DNA of 64,000 nucleotides from Drosophila pseudoobscura (GCF_009870125.1 NC_046683.1:45771869-45835868), one strand, 5' to 3'; positions 1 through 12,275 are shown, numbered from the stretch's first letter. Notes: generated by a model from the sequence alone, not told the origin. A program made the numbers and translations.

Positions 1-242
1 TATTTTACGGCAAACATAAAATGCATCATATGGTAAATAACATGAGAACAACTACTCGAATTTGCATCAGTCCAATCAATTTTCATATCCTTAGCAGATT
101 ATTATAAATCGTTTTCGCATCTAGTCGTGATATATGATGATTTAGTTTTCTTTCCCCTGTTCGTACAATTCTGATTTCTCTGAATGCATTTTATGTATTA
201 GTACACCCCATAATATCGTTATATTGTATGTGTTGTATTTAG

Positions 243-1294
243 CTTTCAATTGTGCCTCGCTTGACGGACTAATGCGAACTCTATTTATCTTGTCCCTTGA
301 CAGCGGAGGTACCTTCTCCAACATGGAGTTCAAGTTTGTGGACAGGCCGTTCGAGTGGATACAGATTGAATGCTCATACGACTTGGAGGACATCTTGCCC
401 ATAGTGGAAACGGTGCGTCGGATCAACATAGAGGACCAGCTTAAAAATGTTATACTTGCATTTCGCAAAACAATTCTTGTCAGCGAGGTGTTTCTTCAGA
501 ACGAGTTCGTCGGGGACACCATCGACCTGCAGACCTACATCAAGAAGAGTAAAAGCAAAGAAGAAGAACTCAAAGCCGCAGCGGCTAACTCTGCGACAAC
601 ATCAGATAGCGATGTATCCGATGCTCTGCGCCTCATGGGCTCACAAGGATTCGTTGGCGGATCTGAGATCATTCGTGCCAGCATTCTACTCCCGGTAAAG
701 TGTCAGCTTGCCAAGCCAACAGATATTAAGGTGCGCGAGTTCAACGGCTGTCTGCGTATGAGCGGTATCATCTCTACGCGCATCTACTGCAGTGCGCGGA
801 ACAGCATCGCGGACGTGAAGCGCTACCTGCGCGATGACGTTCTGCGCTCATTGACAACGCGCATCCAAGTCTACTGCGATGGCCTTACGGACCCATATGT
901 CACCAACGAAGCCACCTTTATAAGCGAGCCGCCACGTCGAGTATTCTTTAGCCTACCATCAGAAGGCCCGAGCACATCTACCGCCGTCGCTGTGCAGTTC
1001 TCTGAATACCTATTCCGTGGTGAGGCTCCCACCGTTGTCGTGGCACAGGCAAAGCAAATCCTTGACGTGGAACTGGACCCAGAAGCAATTACCATGGATG
1101 CCGAGGGACAGCCGGACGATATTAACTTTGCGAACGTCCTTGCAAGCGGAGACCAAGAAGACGACATACGCAGCACGACCAGCTCGATGCCAAACCCGGA
1201 GCTGTCGCGCAGCCTCTATATGCTGGGCATTGCCGTCGCCCTCCTGGTGCTGATGACGTCGGTGGCCCTTCACTACATATTGACTGACAAATAG
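243..1294 (+). CDS. ODR-4-like ER/Golgi membrane protein (last coding exon)
   Basis: Open exon after a TTTAG acceptor at 238-242, running to TAG at 1292-1294; upstream exons lie left of the window or in the first 240 bases and were not located. The roughly 350 residues match the ODR4 family in layout: a conserved core near residues 170-235 with PRRVFFSLP close to its end (compare PHRVF..LP in ODR4), an acidic Ser/Thr-rich linker, and a single hydrophobic segment of about 20 residues just before the C-terminus (YMLGIAVALLVLMTSVAL), giving a tail-anchored form. Members of this family help deliver some GPCRs to cilia and cooperate with UFM1 protease. An in-frame ATG at 324 is an alternative downstream start, but the preceding residues (FNCASLDGLMRTLF) look conserved, so the exon is probably internal coding. 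I believe the D. melanogaster counterpart is CG10616; the symbol is not certain. Confidence 0.8.
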
Positions 1295-1529
1295 GCAGCT
1301 GGGATGCCAATCGGATGCTCTCCTCCCCCTATATGTAGATCTTTGTACGGAATTTTTTTATATACAGATATACTATTATTTGCAAGTGTGCGCGTGTGCA
1401 CACTCACCTCTCTCTTGTGATCGTTTGTTTTTATAATCCATTGTGTACTCGTAGAGGTAAAAAAATGTGTATAGGGGTCACGTTAAATAATTTTATTGTG
1501 GATAAAAAGCGTGCGCGGCATTTAACACC

Positions 1530-1535
1530 AATAAA
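1530..1535 (+). terminator. AATAAA polyadenylation signal of the ODR-4-like gene
   Basis: Canonical AATAAA about 240 bases after the stop codon, the only perfect copy close behind this gene on the plus strand. Confidence 0.6.
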
Positions 1536-2388
1536 TATAAACTAATGCGTAATGTACATTTCTTTCGATCTTTGGTATTTCCCTTCCTGCGTTCATCTGT
1601 TTTACATCTCAGGAAATGATTTATCAGCAGAGCAGCAGAATTTGGAATTGTTGGAATTTTGATTACATATGTATGTGAATTCTGCTCAATTCTGTAGATC
1701 TCTTGAATTCCACAGCAATTCCAATAGCGCCATAAATCGTATACCCATCCGGGTATTTCGATTCAAAATAGCTCTAAACTGATCTAAACGGGTTTCGTTT
1801 CTGCCATCAGACCTGACTTAATTGACTTAATTTGCTATTCTACTCATTTTCGTTAATTGATCATTAAAATACTTATTAGACAGGGTATAAAGTCAAATAC
1901 TTGCATTATTTACACATTGATTTGATTGTTGAATCTCTTAAAAATGTATAAAAATGTTCATTAAATATGTGCCGCCAACTAAACTGTGGTTAAGTACATT
2001 GGTGAATCTCAGATTTCTGCATGTTCTTAACTTAGCTTACGGGAATACGAGATATACATACATATATAACTTTTTAACATATAACATAAAGTTGGGTCGA
2101 GTAAAAAAAATTATTTACGAGTTTCTATGTACATAAGGGAGCCCAGCTAGAACGAGATTTGGAGTCGAAACATCGTTTGAATGGTTTTTTTTAAACCCTT
2201 TTCGAATAGACTTAATTACATGCATGGACTTATTTAGGGAACTTCTAGCTTTCATAAGTTTGGGCTCGTAATCTGAGGATTTACCTCACGGATCTTAAGG
2301 CACTTAAGGTATACATTAATCTTTCACAGCCTCTGCAACAGATCGGACTCAAGTCCCCAGCATCAATAAATCAATCAATCAGCAATGA
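1536..2388. other. Convergent intergenic region
   Basis: AT-rich DNA between the ODR-4-like gene (+) and the protease (-). It holds two nested short inverted repeats (1633-1724, see findings) and no convincing reading frame. Confidence 0.5.
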
Positions 2389-4784
2389 CTACTGCATCTT
2401 GCAGTTTCCATTGCAGTTAACCACGGACCACACCCAGTCGACGTAGTTCGGCACCCGGGCATATATTCCGAATTTGTTGCGCTTGGCGCAGCCATCGCCG
2501 AACGAAGTTATGCCAAAGATGGTCCACGGATGGTTGGGCTTGGTGGTGTCACGGCACAGTAAAGGGCCGCCCGAGTCCCCGGCACAGGTGTCGATGAGTC
2601 CACGGCGGTGACCAGCGCAAAACATGTTCTGCAATAAAGAATTCCCATATAGGATCCCGATAGAGTCTTGTATAGTGATAAGTACCTTTGTGATGGTGTA
2701 GTCGTGGTAAACGTTTCGGCAGTTATCCATTGGGATGATGGGCACATTCGCTTTGTGCAGCACGCTCGTGCCCGCCGCATCGTGGTTGCGACGCTTTCCC
2801 CATCCGATCACCGTGCAGTCCACATTTTTGGGCAGTGCCTGAAAGGGTCGTGGCAGACAAGAGTAGCCAATCCAGGTGGTGGCATTGGCTGGCTTAGGGA
2901 GCCTTTGGAGAGAGGAAGAGACTGGCAGATTGAGGAGGAGTTTCCAGGTTAGTTAGACGCATTTCTACCCACCTTAGAAGTGCCACATCGCTGTCGACCG
3001 TACGCCTATCGAAGTTCGGGTGTTTAAAGCTCTTCAGCACCCGCAGCTGCACCTCGGATCCGTCCTCGTAGTCGAGATTGTGCTCCCCTGTGGGTCATAT
3101 CATATAGCTAGCTGTCCCAGGACTAATTTTTCTTGAAATACCCACCTAGGCGTACGTAGAGCACCTTCCGAACACAGTGGGCGGCTGTTAGGACCCAGCT
3201 GGGTGCAACGAGCGTGCCTCCGCAGAAGGCCTCCTTGAAGCGGTTCAGGATGGCCACCTGCCACGGCCACTCCCCCTTTCTAGCCGCCTTGCCACCAATA
3301 ATCTTCAGCATGTTGTTCATGTTGCGTCGTCCGCTCCCGCTGCGCGCGATGCCGCAGTGGAGCTTGATCGGCGTGTATTCTGGCCCACGATAGCCCTTGC
3401 TGGTCATGATTACCCCAAGTTCGTTGTTCGTAAGCCTGTTCATTGCGGCGTCCGACTGCCTGCGCTGCATGGCAGGAGCTGAGCCGGGACCAGGCCTCGT
3501 CTCATAGGCGGGCGTCTTCTGAAACTGGGTCTGCAGCCACTGCTGGCAGAAGCTTCCCTCCGTGTAGCAGTAGGCGATCTCGCGGAGCACCTCGCGACCG
3601 CACTGCTCGTTGATCCGACACTTTCTGAGAGAAGGATAAAAGGAATAGCTGGGGGTTAGGGACGACTTCGTCAGGAGTGGCTCAATCTTACTTGTAGCGT
3701 CGCGTGGTGCATTTCGGAGTGCACCTGCTCCACCGGCTCCACTTGGAGTAAATACGTCTGCGGCGTGGAATGAGTCCGTCTGGCGTGTATCGTTCCTTCG
3801 GCGACTGTGGCCAGCTGTCGTTTCGGAAGTCGAGGTACTCCTCCGACTCCGGTTCGAGGTTCTCCTGCTCGAGATCAAAGTCCTCGTACTGGAAAATGTC
3901 GCCCTCTAGGCCGCTGCTGCTGTCCACGATCATGTTCCGTGGCCGCAGGGACTTTGGCTGCAAATAGTCGTCAAAATCATCATCTTCGTAGGAGTAGCTC
4001 GGCTTTTTAATCCTTTGCGGACGCTTCCTGGGGCGTTGTCGTCGCCTGTGGCGATTGTGTTTGAGCACAAAGAAGTCGCCGCGCTCTCCGGAGTACCCCG
4101 AGTCATCAGATTCCTGTTCCTGCTCCTGCTCCTCATCCTCCTCGCTGTACACCACTTTGGGACGATGCGGTGGCACCCTGTGCACGACCTCCACCGATTC
4201 GTGGGGAGGACTTGGCGGCCAATAACTGGTGGGGGGCTCTGGCGGGTGTGCTGTGGCGTAGGTAGAAGAGGGACCACTTGAAGCAGCAGCCGCTGCATTG
4301 ATGATTATCGACGGCTGGCTGTGATGCTCCTGCTGGATGTGCACCGGCTCTCTGGCTATTGTCTGATGCCACTTCATAGGTGGATGTGGTGCCGGATGGC
4401 AGCTGCAATGCATAGCACACATACCGTACATAGATATATTGAACACCATAGATATTTGAATCAAGACCTAAAACTCCTCGCCACTCACCGTCGACACTTG
4501 CTCTGCTCCACGTGCTTGGTGTGACCACAACGGCGCTTCGCCTTGCAGTATCGCTCCCGTCGCTTGACGCACTCCTCGTCACAGGGCGTCCACTGGGTCC
4601 AGCGGCTGAAGGGCTGGTGATGGTTGATCGACCGTCGCCGGCCACTCCAGCGCTGGTGGGGCATACGCATCCGGTGGACCCGCTTTCCGTCGATCCAGTG
4701 GGAGCCATGGTACGACCGATGGTGGCCCAGTGCGTCTCGTATCTCTGCATTTATGGACCTTTTCGCCTCTTGGACGTGCCCACT
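2389..4784 (-). CDS. Trypsin-like serine protease with two thrombospondin type-1 repeats (5' end not found)
   Basis: Six exons join in frame: 4784-4489, 4402-3692, 3624-3146, 3087-2973, 2902-2686, 2628-2389, giving 685 residues; all introns are GT..AG. The first listed exon starts at a good acceptor, so a signal-peptide exon must lie further right. Order: a basic region; TSP1 repeat 1 ([14 protein letters not shown]) from about residue 58; a long acidic/basic linker; TSP1 repeat 2 ([14 protein letters not shown]) near 320; then the protease domain from about 445. The activation site is LK|IIGG. The triad is present (TAAHC, DSDVALL, GDSGGP), and an Asp six residues before the catalytic Ser predicts cleavage after Lys/Arg. 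It should be a secreted zymogen, perhaps localised to matrix by its TSP1 repeats. The neighbourhood suggests CG10663; substrate unknown. Confidence 0.85.
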
Positions 4785-6732
4785 CTGACGGGGAAAAGCA
4801 TTTCAATTACCAACAGAGAAGGCTTCGGTTTCCTGTTTTATGGGACGGGACGTGTAATGCGATCTGCGACCCACAGTTTCGGACTCCCATTTCAGCAGCC
4901 GCCTTAGGCCGGTCGGAGGCCCTAAGGAGGCAGCCCCTCGACATTTGCTTCACCCAGCTTCACCCATCTGCCATAAATCAGACAATGGCACAGGCGAGAT
5001 GTCGCCGCTTTTTATTTGAAGTGTCATTGCTCTCGACAGTTTCGGTGTCTGCGTTCGCATTGGGATCTCGTCTCCGAGAAAAGTACTTCGGTCCCAGCTC
5101 CAGTTCCCAATGCGACGCGCCGTCGGGCGCTATAAATAACATACGCTTTTTGCCGACACGGCAGAGCTGGCGATTGTCGTATCCCTACATCCACAGCCAT
5201 AGCCACAGCCACATCCATCCCAAGTCTAAAATAGGCTTCGATGGCAGCCGCGTATCCCTATATAAATCCCCATATAACTGTTGCTTACAGAGGTAGTAAT
5301 TGCATTTTGTTTGCTTTGGGATCTTTGTCGTTTCGGGATACGGCTCTCCCCAAAAGTATGCCATAAATATTTAGTAGTTATTGAAGAATAAATGAACCCA
5401 AGTATCGAACAGGGTATATTGCTCTATAACTATCGTCATATCAACTAAATTCCCACACTGAGATCCACGTTTAGTAAAATCCCCCGTAGGTCATGGCCGT
5501 CTGTCTATCAAATTTTGGGGAACACTGGAGCCGCGAAATTCTCATGAAATCATGCGGAAATACGAACCGAACCGAGCCGCATGCAATGCCCCCGGCACCA
5601 CCTCAAGCTCAAGGAGACTCTGACATCGTTCCGGACCCGATTTTCAACCTACATATACATAAGTTTCGTTTCCCAATCAGCAATGACAAAAAACAAAAAA
5701 AAAAAACGAGAGTGCGACTAATTTGGACGCGGTAATTGACCTTGCAATTGTTAGTAGTACACACCACACCGTTCCGTTCCCCATGGAATGGAATTGTTTC
5801 GAGTTGACGTAATATTCAAATAGCTAGGTCAAGTGGGTGGGCGATCGGTATTTTATGTCAGCATCGATATCGGTATGGGTACCGGCATCCGAGCATTCAA
5901 TAGACTCACCTGAGTTTCGACCAGCAGTTGAACAACTGACAGGAATTCAAAAATATAGCACATTACTTTCATGCTTAGTTGCTAATGATCTCGTTGTCGT
6001 TGTGTTGGATAATAGACCGTCCACCCGGGGACGTGATAAATGCACTGTACGTCTAATAGAGAAAAGAAAGAATAGTACAATACTGTATTAATGATTCGGA
6101 AAAGTATTGCCAAAATGTTCTGTATTTTAGAGTAAGAAAGAGATCCTCCTATGGCGACAGTTGCGCAACAGAAGCCAAAGAAAGGCTACTGGTTTTTGCA
6201 ATAGTCCAATTATCTTATATAATGTATTGTATCTTTCATCTTGGCTGCACAAGCACAAGCACTTGTACTTGAACCTGTACTTGTACGTGTGGTTCGGTTC
6301 GGTAGGGTACTCTCAAAGGGGACTCATCCCATCCTCATGCTCATCTGACATGCTTTTAAGTGCCAATTCATTTGCCTAATTTACCCGAACTAAGCGACTC
6401 ATTTGCGTCAAAGTAAAACAATCCAAGAAGTCTGCTCCGCTCCTTGTGGCACTGCACAATTAAACGATGCCAATGCCGATGTGATCCCGCTCCCGCTCCG
6501 CTCCGATCCCGCTCCCACTCCCACTACAAAGCAAAAACATTTGAACTTGTATAAGACCTTAGCCCAAAGCGATCAAAAGCGTGGGCCAGAAAGTGAAAAT
6601 TAATTAGCTACATACTCATACATGTACTAATTACAAGCAGACTGGGGAATGGGGAAGGGAAAATTGAAAAAAAAAGCACAAAAACATAAAGATAAACTAT
6701 GTACATACATTTTTTCAAAGGCACAGCATTGG

Positions 6733-6767
6733 GATGATGCTGATGCTGGTGCTGATGCTGATGCTGG
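6733..6767. repeat. (GATGCT)n short tandem repeat
   Basis: Five to six imperfect GATGCT/GGTGCT units in non-coding DNA. Confidence 0.85.
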
Positions 6768-7149
6768 GGATTGTGGGATGCGAGTGCCTTTGTCGGTTTG
6801 GGGTACGAGTGTTTGTAAGGGGGGGGTCTGGCAAACTAATACTCTCGTACTGGTACTCGTACTCGCATCCCCACCCCCACCCCCACCTCTCACCGCTTTC
6901 GAATCCCAACTGCACCGAGGAATTTTAAGTAGTCCCAGAAGCAGCAGAAGCAACCAGCAATGAGCACAGCCTGTTGGTTCACGCGTATGTACAGTACATC
7001 GATCTTACGTCAACACTGAATGTTGACCATATTCAGATGGCGACCCAAGTATCTCGTATCTGCTGCTCATACATATAAGGTCAGATGCGCTGAAACCAGC
7101 TCCCACCATTAAGGACAGCCGCAAGGCGGCAGGGCTGCTCTGGCGCTCG

Positions 7150-7184
7150 CTCTGGCTATGGCTATGGCTCTGGCTCTGGCTCTG
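7150..7184. repeat. (GGCTMT)n hexamer repeat
   Basis: Alternating GGCTAT and GGCTCT units, about six copies. The related GTGGCT/GTAGCT array at 8451-8480 is the same type of sequence. Confidence 0.85.
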
Positions 7185-8045
7185 TCACGATGCAGATGCA
7201 GATGCATCTCTCCAGTTAGCGGATTCTGGTTCTTCCCGCAATGACCAAAACATACCAGAAATGTATACAACAAATACATATGTTTATCAGGTTTCCATTT
7301 AAGAAAACTAAACCGATATTTGCCTTGTTTATCAATCAATCTTAGGTGTACAATTTCCACAAATAATAAACACTATTGTACTCGTACTACAAGCCTGAAA
7401 TACACTCGAGAAATGTCTATGGATGTTGTGTCAGCGCTTCCATCTAATAAGCAATCCAATAAGATGATATTGGGTAACGCTTCCCGCCTGCCCGACCGGC
7501 TGTCCGCTCTCCTGCCTGCTGTGCTGTGAAGTGAAGAATGTTTTCGCCGGTTGGAAATAAAATTCCACAACAAATAAAGCGCTAGAGAACTATTCATACA
7601 CCTGACGATATATGGGTATGCATTAAGGTGGACATTTCCCGCTGGAATATACATATAATAATATTATTTCGAAAAGTCTTACCATATCTTTTAAGGCTGT
7701 ACTATAGCTACACTTTCTAGCAATAAAGCGACTGGTATTATAGCACAAGAACTATGTTACTCCCAGTATCAAGTGGAAGAGTCCACCCTAATTGTCATAT
7801 AGTAGACGGAAATAGTACATTTGTGTGTGCGTGGAGCGACGCGGATTCTTAAATTAGAACACGATGCGTCCGCATAGCAAACAGAGCAGCAAACAGAGAA
7901 GCCGTCTCCGTCTCCGTCTCCGGCAGTCTCAGGCAGTCAGTCTCCCGAGATCTGCCTCCCTCCCGATCTGCGATCTGCGATCTGTGATCTGTCCGGGTAA
8001 ACAAACCGCTAGCTGCCACTGGCGACCCGCAGCCGCCACTGGCAC

Positions 8046-8080
8046 CGCCTCCGCCTCCACCTCCACCTCCACCTCCGCCT
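8046..8080. repeat. (CCTCCA)n / (CCTCCG)n repeat
   Basis: Six pyrimidine-rich hexamer units; non-coding. Confidence 0.8.
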
Positions 8081-9466
8081 TCGGCAGCATCGGCAACCAC
8101 AGCGCTTTGCCTTACCTTGACAAAGTGCGATTAAAAATCAACTATGACGGGGTCGACGCGTCGACTTGGCGTCATAAATACTCGCACCATAAAATTATCG
8201 CATATTACCCAGATGTTGGATTTGGAATATAAATGCCTGTGGCGGTGGCTCGGAAGCCAAATGTCCGTTTATCAAATTATCCCACCTTTTGCATACTTGC
8301 GAGTATATCTAATGGGCGAAAGAGCTCATAAATAAATATGTTTACTTGATCCCACCCAACGCCCAGCACAAACCAAACATGATCTTGCAACCCATCTTCA
8401 GGCCCTCCCACACCCACACCTTCTCGGCATGTGGTCGGTCAATAGGTTGTGTAGCTGTGGCTGTAGCTGTGGCTGTGGCGTATTTTGTTTGGAAACAGTA
8501 CGCTCTGCTCTGCTCTGCTCGGCTCTTCGCTTTTTATGAATGAAATGTACAAATTTGGATCTCTGGCCAGAGATCAACAACTTCCACAGATGCGTTGGCT
8601 AAGCGGCCACTGGTGGGTCCACTAGTGGGTTGGGATGTGTGCTTATTTGCACCCAATCTCTAGCCGGCCAGCCAGCCTGCCAGCCAGCCACAGTGTCTGG
8701 TTGGACCGAGCAGCTGTCGCGCTGCGTTGCAGTGGCAGGTTCGCGGGCGCCCCCGTTTAACGAAATGCAATTTTAATGACGCACCGCACCGATTACCGAA
8801 AGATCGAGCTTCGTTAGCTTTTGTCTATCTGGTGGGCAGCGGTGGGAAGCGGTGGGCAGGCAGCCCGTGGGCAGTGGCTGTGGTGGCCGAAATCGCGTCA
8901 CAGATTCGGGTTCTCTTAATTTATTAGTCGGCGGGACCCGTAGTCCGGCCGCTTGTATCGGAAACCGTTTTCGATTTCTTTTGTATTAGGCTACGCATTA
9001 CACTATGTAAATGTGGTTCTGCGGCGACTAAGTTGTTGGCGGAAGTTGTTGAAAATAAATCATGCTTCGACTGGCGCACGCACACTGCCGCAGCAGATAC
9101 GTCGGCAAAGATGCCTCTCCCTCGGCCTCCTCCCCCCTCCACCTCCACCTCCCCCTACTCCACCAAACACCCCAGAACAGTGCCGCCCATTTTCAACAGA
9201 TGAATTAAACGCATTTTAAACACAGATGAGAGCACATATGTGCATATATGCTCATGTGCATGTACATGGATGTACATATGTATGTATGTATCAGAGTTCG
9301 CATGAATGCAGATCCGCATATAGCATAGTATATTCGAACACAGATTGTTGTCATGAATGAAACTTATATGTCGTACATACTCGTATATCAGGCGGCAACT
9401 GCACTTCGATTCGCAACTTTTCCGAATCATAGGAGATGCATTTTGAAGGTAATTTCAATTCAAGCC

Positions 9467-9500
9467 GATTCGATACGATTCGATTCGATTCGATTCGAGT
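9467..9500. repeat. (CGATT)n pentamer repeat
   Basis: About six CGATT/CGATA units in a row, in non-coding DNA just downstream of the candidate protease promoter. Confidence 0.85.
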
Positions 9501-9749
9501 CGAATGTCAACGTTTGCCCAATGTTTACCTGCTTTTCAATATTCTCAAAAGGCAGCTTCGCGCACTAGACAGGCACTTTATGTATTTCGTATTTGAGCAA
9601 TTTTATTTTTACACAGACAAAAAATCAGCGGCACAGAGGCATAAGCCACACCACAAGAACTGCGATCCGTAGTGCGTTGCCTCTCCTCATAACTCCACAC
9701 CACAGTGGCACAGTAGCACAGTAGCGAAGTAGCAGAGCACACAACGATC

Positions 9750-9784
9750 CGATCCGATCCAACCGACGGCTTCTCGAGAACTGA
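9750..9784 (-). promoter_or_regulatory. Candidate Inr + DPE core promoter (protease gene?)
   Basis: On the minus strand TCAGTT (9784-9779) is a perfect Drosophila initiator with its A at 9782. GGATCG falls at +28 to +33, matching the downstream promoter element consensus RGWYV. The Inr-DPE spacing is exact, but the DPE word lies in a short GGATC repeat, which weakens it. The next minus-strand coding exon without a known start is the protease exon at 4784, so this may be its transcription start. Confidence 0.4.
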
Positions 9785-10281
9785 GCGGACGCCAATCCAA
9801 CGTTCGCTCGGAGCTGAAAAAAACGTCCCATATGCGACGACTTTTTCCACACACATTTCGGCCGTGCACAGTGCGTTGGAATAGTGGGATAGTGGGAAAA
9901 ATTTACGTATTATTTCGTATATGTAGCTTCCTCCAAGCGAAAAACCCAGGCCAGGGCACGCACATATGTCTGTCTGTCCATCCGTCCGTCTGTTTCTTTG
10001 CTGATCCAGACGCCGCCGAATCATGAGAAGGTGCCGCTGCTGGTTGTAAACCAAGTGTTACACGCCGTCGACGATGAGAAATGAACCAACTTTCCCGATG
10101 AAATACTTTACTGTTTACAATTAAATTTAATAATTTTATGATCGAAAAGTACACATATGCGTACGTAGAAACCTACACTTTGATTTGGATATTAAATGGC
10201 TAAAACGTATGCTATTTACATTGGCATGGAATTGCTTGGCTTTCATCTTGGGCTGGAGCTGGAGCTGTAGCTGGAGCGTCA

Positions 10282-12275
10282 CTATTGATAGCAGTGCCAT
10301 GCAGCCACCCGCTCGCCGGGTGGAGTCTCCCGGATAAGACGCATCTGCTCCGAGCCCGTGTCCCCAGCACGATCGCCCCCGATCAGAACTGTGCCCAGAA
10401 CCAGTTTCTTGCCCATCTTCTTGGTGGCCAGCGTTACCCGTACGACAATGTTGTCCAGCTGCTCCAGACTGCGGAGCGGGATGGTTATTGTTCCCTCATT
10501 GGCGTCCGTACCATCGTCCCATTTGGTAGAGAGCGACGGGAAGAAGTTGGGCGACTTCCAGGCATCTATGTAGATGCCATGCTCAAAGGCAGTGGTCTTC
10601 ACGTAGACTCCAGCACTGGCCGTGGCCTCCAGCTCATCCTTGACTTTGTTGGAGCAGCGCATGCGCGTGGTCGTCACGCGCAGAACGTATCTGCCGGACT
10701 CGATATGGCTGGCATTGCTCATGCCCATCTTCCGCTTCACCTCGGCGGTCATTCGTTGCCAATTGTTCGATGCAGGTCCTGGTGCAGGAGTTGGCGTCGG
10801 AGTCGTCTCGGGAATGCCGCCGCCTTCTGTTGGCTCCCCCTCGCCGAGATCGCGCACCTCAAGGGCCAGCTCGACAACGCCTTTGGGAGAGTTATTAAGC
10901 TGGAAATAAAGTGCGACAATTAATTTAGCTGTTGGGATTGCCATTCCAAATAATTTGTTTTCTTGTGTTGTTGTGGTTTCCCAACTGCAATCGGCGGAGT
11001 CAGCTTTCACTCTGGACAATTAAGGTACATCTCCATTACGTTGAAAAACATACACTGGGCCGCTGGGACGCTTGGGCGCCATGTCAACACAAGTTCGGGT
11101 CAGGTTATTTGGTAACAGTCATATACATATGTACGCACAAGCAGTAGTTATGTCTTTCTTTATTTCTAACTTACAGTGTTATTGTTGTTGTTGCTGCTGG
11201 ACGTTGTTTTGGAGACCGTCGTCGTTATATCTTTGATGGGAAGCCATAGCTCTTCCGAGGAATAGCACCCAGTTCGTGCATTCCGCTTAAAAAGTTTGGG
11301 CTCCAGGTAGCAAGTGACGGAACCTGAGAGAACCGATCAGCGAAGTTTCGAAGAATGTGTGTGTCCCCACTTGACACTCACCTATGTTCCTCCGGGACTC
11401 GCTGATGGTCAACGGTGGCATGGCATCCCTTGGGTTCTCCGATTTTTTCTTCGTCTTTCCGTCGTTCGGCTTGCCGAGAGCTTCGGGCTTTGATTCGTTG
11501 GGAGTACCCGGCGATGAGTCAACCAAGCGCTGCACAAAATTGGAGCTCCTTTCCTTCAGCGAGCGGTATGTCTTGTTAAAGCGATTAAAACTCTGTTAAA
11601 ACAGGGATGTTAGCCAACAAAGGGGCGGGCGGATCACTCACTGACTGACTCACTGCGGCAGGTAGTTCCAGGAGAGCGTACACGGTGAAGACCACAAATT
11701 GGCCGGCAAAAAGTTCGTCTGGCTCTGGGACGTGAATCGTTTGGCTTGTCTGCTGGTGGTTATTGGTGGAACGGCGGGACAGCATGTCCCGTGCGGAGCC
11801 ATGTTTCAGTGAAGATCTGATTAATGAAACTTTTAATTTCACTGACAGCGGAAAAGCGGGCCATAGTTCTTACTTAATGTCTGGAACCAGTGGAAACTTG
11901 AAGTTTTCATTGAACTTTGGCCACGTGTTGGTTTGAATGCTGCTGTCCAAGCGCTTCGTTCCGGGAAATAACTTCACCTGAATAGCAGTACAAAGAGAGA
12001 GTCATTCAAACGATATGGAAAGCGAAATAAATCATCATTACCTTTATCAAATACCCCTGAACGATCTTGAACCCGAACAGGGAGGGAAGATGTCGGGCGG
12101 CTATGAGATGGACATTGAGTTCTGGCACTGACGCTGTGTTCTTGGTAGCACTCTCGCCGCCAGCGGTGTCGATGGTGATCTGAAAGCCAATCTCCGGCTC
12201 TAGTGCCACCGAGTGGCGGGAGGAGGCCTGTGAGGGCGTCTGTTGGCCCGGCAGCAGGGATCGTAGCTTATTCAT
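10282..12275 (-). CDS. Soluble tandem-C2-domain protein, synaptotagmin-related
   Basis: Six exons join in frame: 12275-12042, 11977-11874, 11816-11654, 11592-11382, 11323-11175, 10899-10282, giving 492 residues. The first C2 begins near residue 50 (VPELNVHLIAARHLPSLFGF). A Ser/Lys-rich linker separates it from a second C2-like half ending at the stop, where TIPLRSLEQLDNIVVRVTL and the closing AAWHCYQ resemble synaptotagmin C2B ends. No signal peptide or membrane segment is visible. Loop 1 of the first C2 lacks the usual Asp calcium ligands, so calcium-independent membrane or protein binding is more likely. Linkers are rich in Pro/Thr and Asn. The ATG at 12275 opens the only reading frame fitting the downstream exons. 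It may correspond to D. melanogaster CG10617, annotated as synaptotagmin-like; this is recall, not proof. Confidence 0.75.

Larger units (their letters stand above)
4785..9700. other. Long gene-free region, probable first intron of the protease
   Basis: Nearly 5 kb without a supported coding exon. It is rich in short tandem repeats (6733-6767, 6869-6888, 7150-7184, 8046-8080, 8451-8480, 9467-9500) and AT-rich homeodomain-like words, for example CCATAAAATTATCGC near 8190. Plus-strand TATA-like words occur at 5130 (TATAAATAA) and 5261 (TATATAAA) without a clear initiator. The most likely content is the protease's first intron and cis-regulatory modules. Confidence 0.45.

Noticed and set aside
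5128-5165. Plus-strand TATAAATAA as a core promoter
   Set aside because: No initiator at the right distance and no plus-strand gene downstream for many kilobases.
4730-5296. 188-codon plus-strand frame
   Set aside because: Its left part is antisense to the protease TSP1 exon and the rest has no domain or normal codon bias.
7109-7360. Possible signal-peptide exon for the protease (MYLLYTFLVCFG on the minus strand)
   Set aside because: Hydrophobic run is short and the frame continues into a repeat-coded Arg/Ala tract; joining to the exon at 4784 cannot be justified.
9578-10054. 158-codon minus-strand frame near the candidate promoter
   Set aside because: Composition follows local simple repeats and it covers the proposed transcription start.
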